Shown here in pieces: positions 33,117 through 34,155 of a stretch of DNA of 34,155 nt (the first letter of the stretch is position 1; each line of letters starts with the position of its first letter). The DNA comes from an uncultured bacterium (GTDB lineage: Bacteria > Cyanobacteriota > Vampirovibrionia > Gastranaerophilales > Gastranaerophilaceae), in the NCBI GenBank assembly GCA_949300515.1, contig CASGEP010000018.1, positions 1 through 34,155 on the forward strand. Direction: 5' to 3'. The position numbers and the translations under genes were made by a program. Below the pieces are notes generated by a model, which saw only the letters and a list, made by a program, of their open reading frames with translations, was not told the origin of the DNA and searched no databases.

Positions 33117-33756
33117 ATTGTTTCTGTTCCTCTCTATGCCGTACAGAAATCTGTTCTCTATGCCAACGATATTGCATTAGCGGTTCCGACAAATTTTCTA
33201 TTTTCCCCAACAATGCCAAACGGCAAACCAAATCGTAATCCGCTGAATAATAAAAACACGAATCATACCCATTCAACAAACGCAATGCATCCGTTCGAAT
33301 CATCAAAGAAGAATGCACAAAACAATTATTGTCCAACAAAGCAATTTGTATCTCTTGATAGTGACTTACCACCTGTTTTCGTTGTTGATTAGACAGAAAA
33401 ACACAGTCCGTTCCAACGGCTAAAATATCCGGATGTGCTTCCAAATAAGCCACCTGTTTTTCAAACCGCGTTGGCATTGCTATATCATCGGCATCCATCA
33501 CCGCCACATATTTTCCACATGCTTTCCGTAATCCCTTATTCCGAGATGCGTAATTCCCTATATGCTGTTCGTTCCGTTCAATCCGGATTCGAGGATCGGT
33601 AAAAGAGGCTAAAACTTGGGTTGTCCCATCTTCTGATGCATCATCTATAATAAGTAATTCAAAATCGAAAAAAGTCTGTTTCAAAATACTACCAATAGCC
33701 TCACTTATAAACATTGAAGCATTATATACTGGAATAATGACCGACACAGTTACCAT
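33055..33756 (-). CDS. Family 2 glycosyltransferase, Bacteroidales-like
   Basis: 233 residues with a GT-A fold. VSVIIPVYNASMFISEAI (4-21) is the N-terminal strand, LLIIDDASEDGT (34-45) the first Asp motif, and KYVAVMDADDIAMPTRFEKQ (87-106) carries the DxD metal site. YYSADYDLVCRLALLG is the acceptor-binding region. Codon choice differs from the window: Leu TTG and Arg CGG/CGA are frequent, while genes to the left favour AGA, CGC and TTA/CTT. Placed eight bases after a SPASM-like protein gene, it fits the glycosyltransferase that accompanies Bacteroidales peptide-maturation loci. The C terminus overlaps the dnaN start region, so this end may be an artefact or a rearrangement. Confidence 0.85.
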   Translation of the reverse strand: MVTVSVIIPVYNASMFISEAIGSILKQTFFDFELLIIDDASEDGTTQVLASFTDPRIRIERNEQHIGNYASRNKGLRKACGKYVAVMDADDIAMPTRFEKQVAYLEAHPDILAVGTDCVFLSNQQRKQVVSHYQEIQIALLDNNCFVHSSLMIRTDALRLLNGYDSCFYYSADYDLVCRLALLGKIENLSEPLMQYRWHREQISVRHREEQKQYADEIRRNYQKAFIERYKSC

Positions 33757-33763
33757 AACAATT

Positions 33764-34155
33764 TTATTTCCTTTTCACTGTACACAGATTATCCCTACCC
33801 ATCACTAACTCGTAATTAGAGATAGAAGGGCAAAGATATTTATTCACACATTTGACACACGGTTGTTGATCTCGTAAACGAAACCAAGCGGAAGAATGTG
33901 TTAGCTCTTCAAAAACTAGTTCCTTTAAAGATTTTTGCGGATAATAACCTATCGGATTACAATTCACATTTGCATATACCTTACCAGACGGAAACATTGT
34001 TAACTTTCCAAAAAAGTTTTCATTCAAAACTTGTCTCCTGAAAATAGTCTTATTACTTAGTGGTTCTGCTATTATATCTTCTAAACTAGAAAAAATATAT
34101 CTTTCAAAAAAAGTCATATTATTCCCTGTATAATATGGTTTCAATTCTATTCGAA
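33764..34155 (-). CDS. C-terminal part of a SPASM-like (pseudo-radical SAM) peptide maturase
   Basis: The frame is open to the right edge, so this is a 3' fragment of about 130 residues. It reads RIELKPYYTGNNMTFFERYI, then FGKLTMFPSGKVYANVN, then AWFRLRDQQPCVKCVNKYLC, ending PSISNYELVMGRDNLCTV. The CxxCxxxxLCPxxSNYE ending with a final NLC is what I recall for the SPASM-type C termini of Bacteroidales peptide-modification systems (GG-Bacteroidales pseudo-rSAM or grasp-with-spasm families). These act on small Cys- or Gly-rich precursor peptides. The radical SAM core, if present, is outside the window. No precursor peptide gene is visible. Exact subfamily is from memory and should be checked. 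Confidence 0.6.
   Translation of the reverse strand, partial: RIELKPYYTGNNMTFFERYIFSSLEDIIAEPLSNKTIFRRQVLNENFFGKLTMFPSGKVYANVNCNPIGYYPQKSLKELVFEELTHSSAWFRLRDQQPCVKCVNKYLCPSISNYELVMGRDNLCTVKRK

Noticed and set aside
1-34155. tRNA or rRNA genes
   Set aside because: No T-loop GTTCRANNC with matching acceptor and anticodon stems was found, and no rRNA signatures.
33055-34155. Insertion sequence or integrase-mediated island boundary
   Set aside because: No transposase, integrase, inverted repeats or attachment-site duplication is visible at the junction.

Overview
The window reads as a low-GC, Gram-negative bacterial chromosome segment. An LPS-transport operon (LptB plus an LptF/LptG permease), a GT9 heptosyltransferase-like enzyme, an OmpH/Skp-like chaperone, PilM/PilN/PilO-type pilus proteins, an SLH-domain envelope protein and ordinary housekeeping genes argue for a diderm. 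My best guess is a gut Melainabacteria/Gastranaerophilales-type (Vampirovibrionia) genome. That is inferred from overall style, not from a marker-gene search. The last ~1.1 kb (33.06-34.16 kb) looks different: Leu codons shift to TTG, Arg codons to CGG/CGA, and the protein families are Bacteroidales-like.

Layout. 0-1.95 kb: truncated secreted alpha/beta-hydrolase (-), a candidate small RNA, small membrane proteins, a 32-codon mini-gene, and a fused pair of gene remnants (membrane protein 3' end joined to the interior of alr). 1.94-4.62 kb: tightly coupled minus-strand operon metE/UROD-like -> CooC-like ATPase -> folD -> alr'. 4.68-7.05 kb: plus-strand GT9 glycosyltransferase and SLH protein. 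7.08-10.0 kb: minus-strand operon glmU-prs-uracil-DNA glycosylase. 10.1-11.8 kb: ilvD (+). 11.8-15.94 kb: minus-strand operon lptB-lptF/G-phosphodiester glycosidase-membrane-anchored protein-thioesterase-DedA, most junctions overlapping by 1-4 bases. 16.06-18.69 kb: an 874-residue protein with three internal membrane-helix repeats that I cannot assign to a family. 18.74-20.24 kb: fabI, whose last codons lie in a 64-bp interspersed repeat, then a 675-base gene-free cluster of palindromic repeats. 20.24-24.2 kb: small coiled-coil protein (-), GH38 alpha-mannosidase, and an amidohydrolase lacking several catalytic ligands. 24.2-26.5 kb: PilO-like and fused PilM-PilN-like genes (-). 26.65-28.46 kb: TrmH-type rRNA methyltransferase and the primary sigma factor (+), followed by a promoter-driven structured RNA of ~112 nt. 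28.69-33.1 kb: dnaN-thrB-skp-mnmG, all minus. 33.06-34.16 kb: GT2 glycosyltransferase and a SPASM-like peptide-maturase fragment.

The genes mostly serve core metabolism (one-carbon/methionine, nucleotide sugars, PRPP, branched-chain amino acids, fatty acids, threonine) and envelope building (LPS export, peptidoglycan precursors, SLH anchoring, pili). The most unusual items are the triple-repeat membrane protein, two unannotated structured RNAs, the repeat that supplies the end of FabI, the degenerate amidohydrolase, and two junctions (~1.68 kb and ~33.1 kb) where unrelated genes run into each other, which may be assembly joins or real rearrangements.
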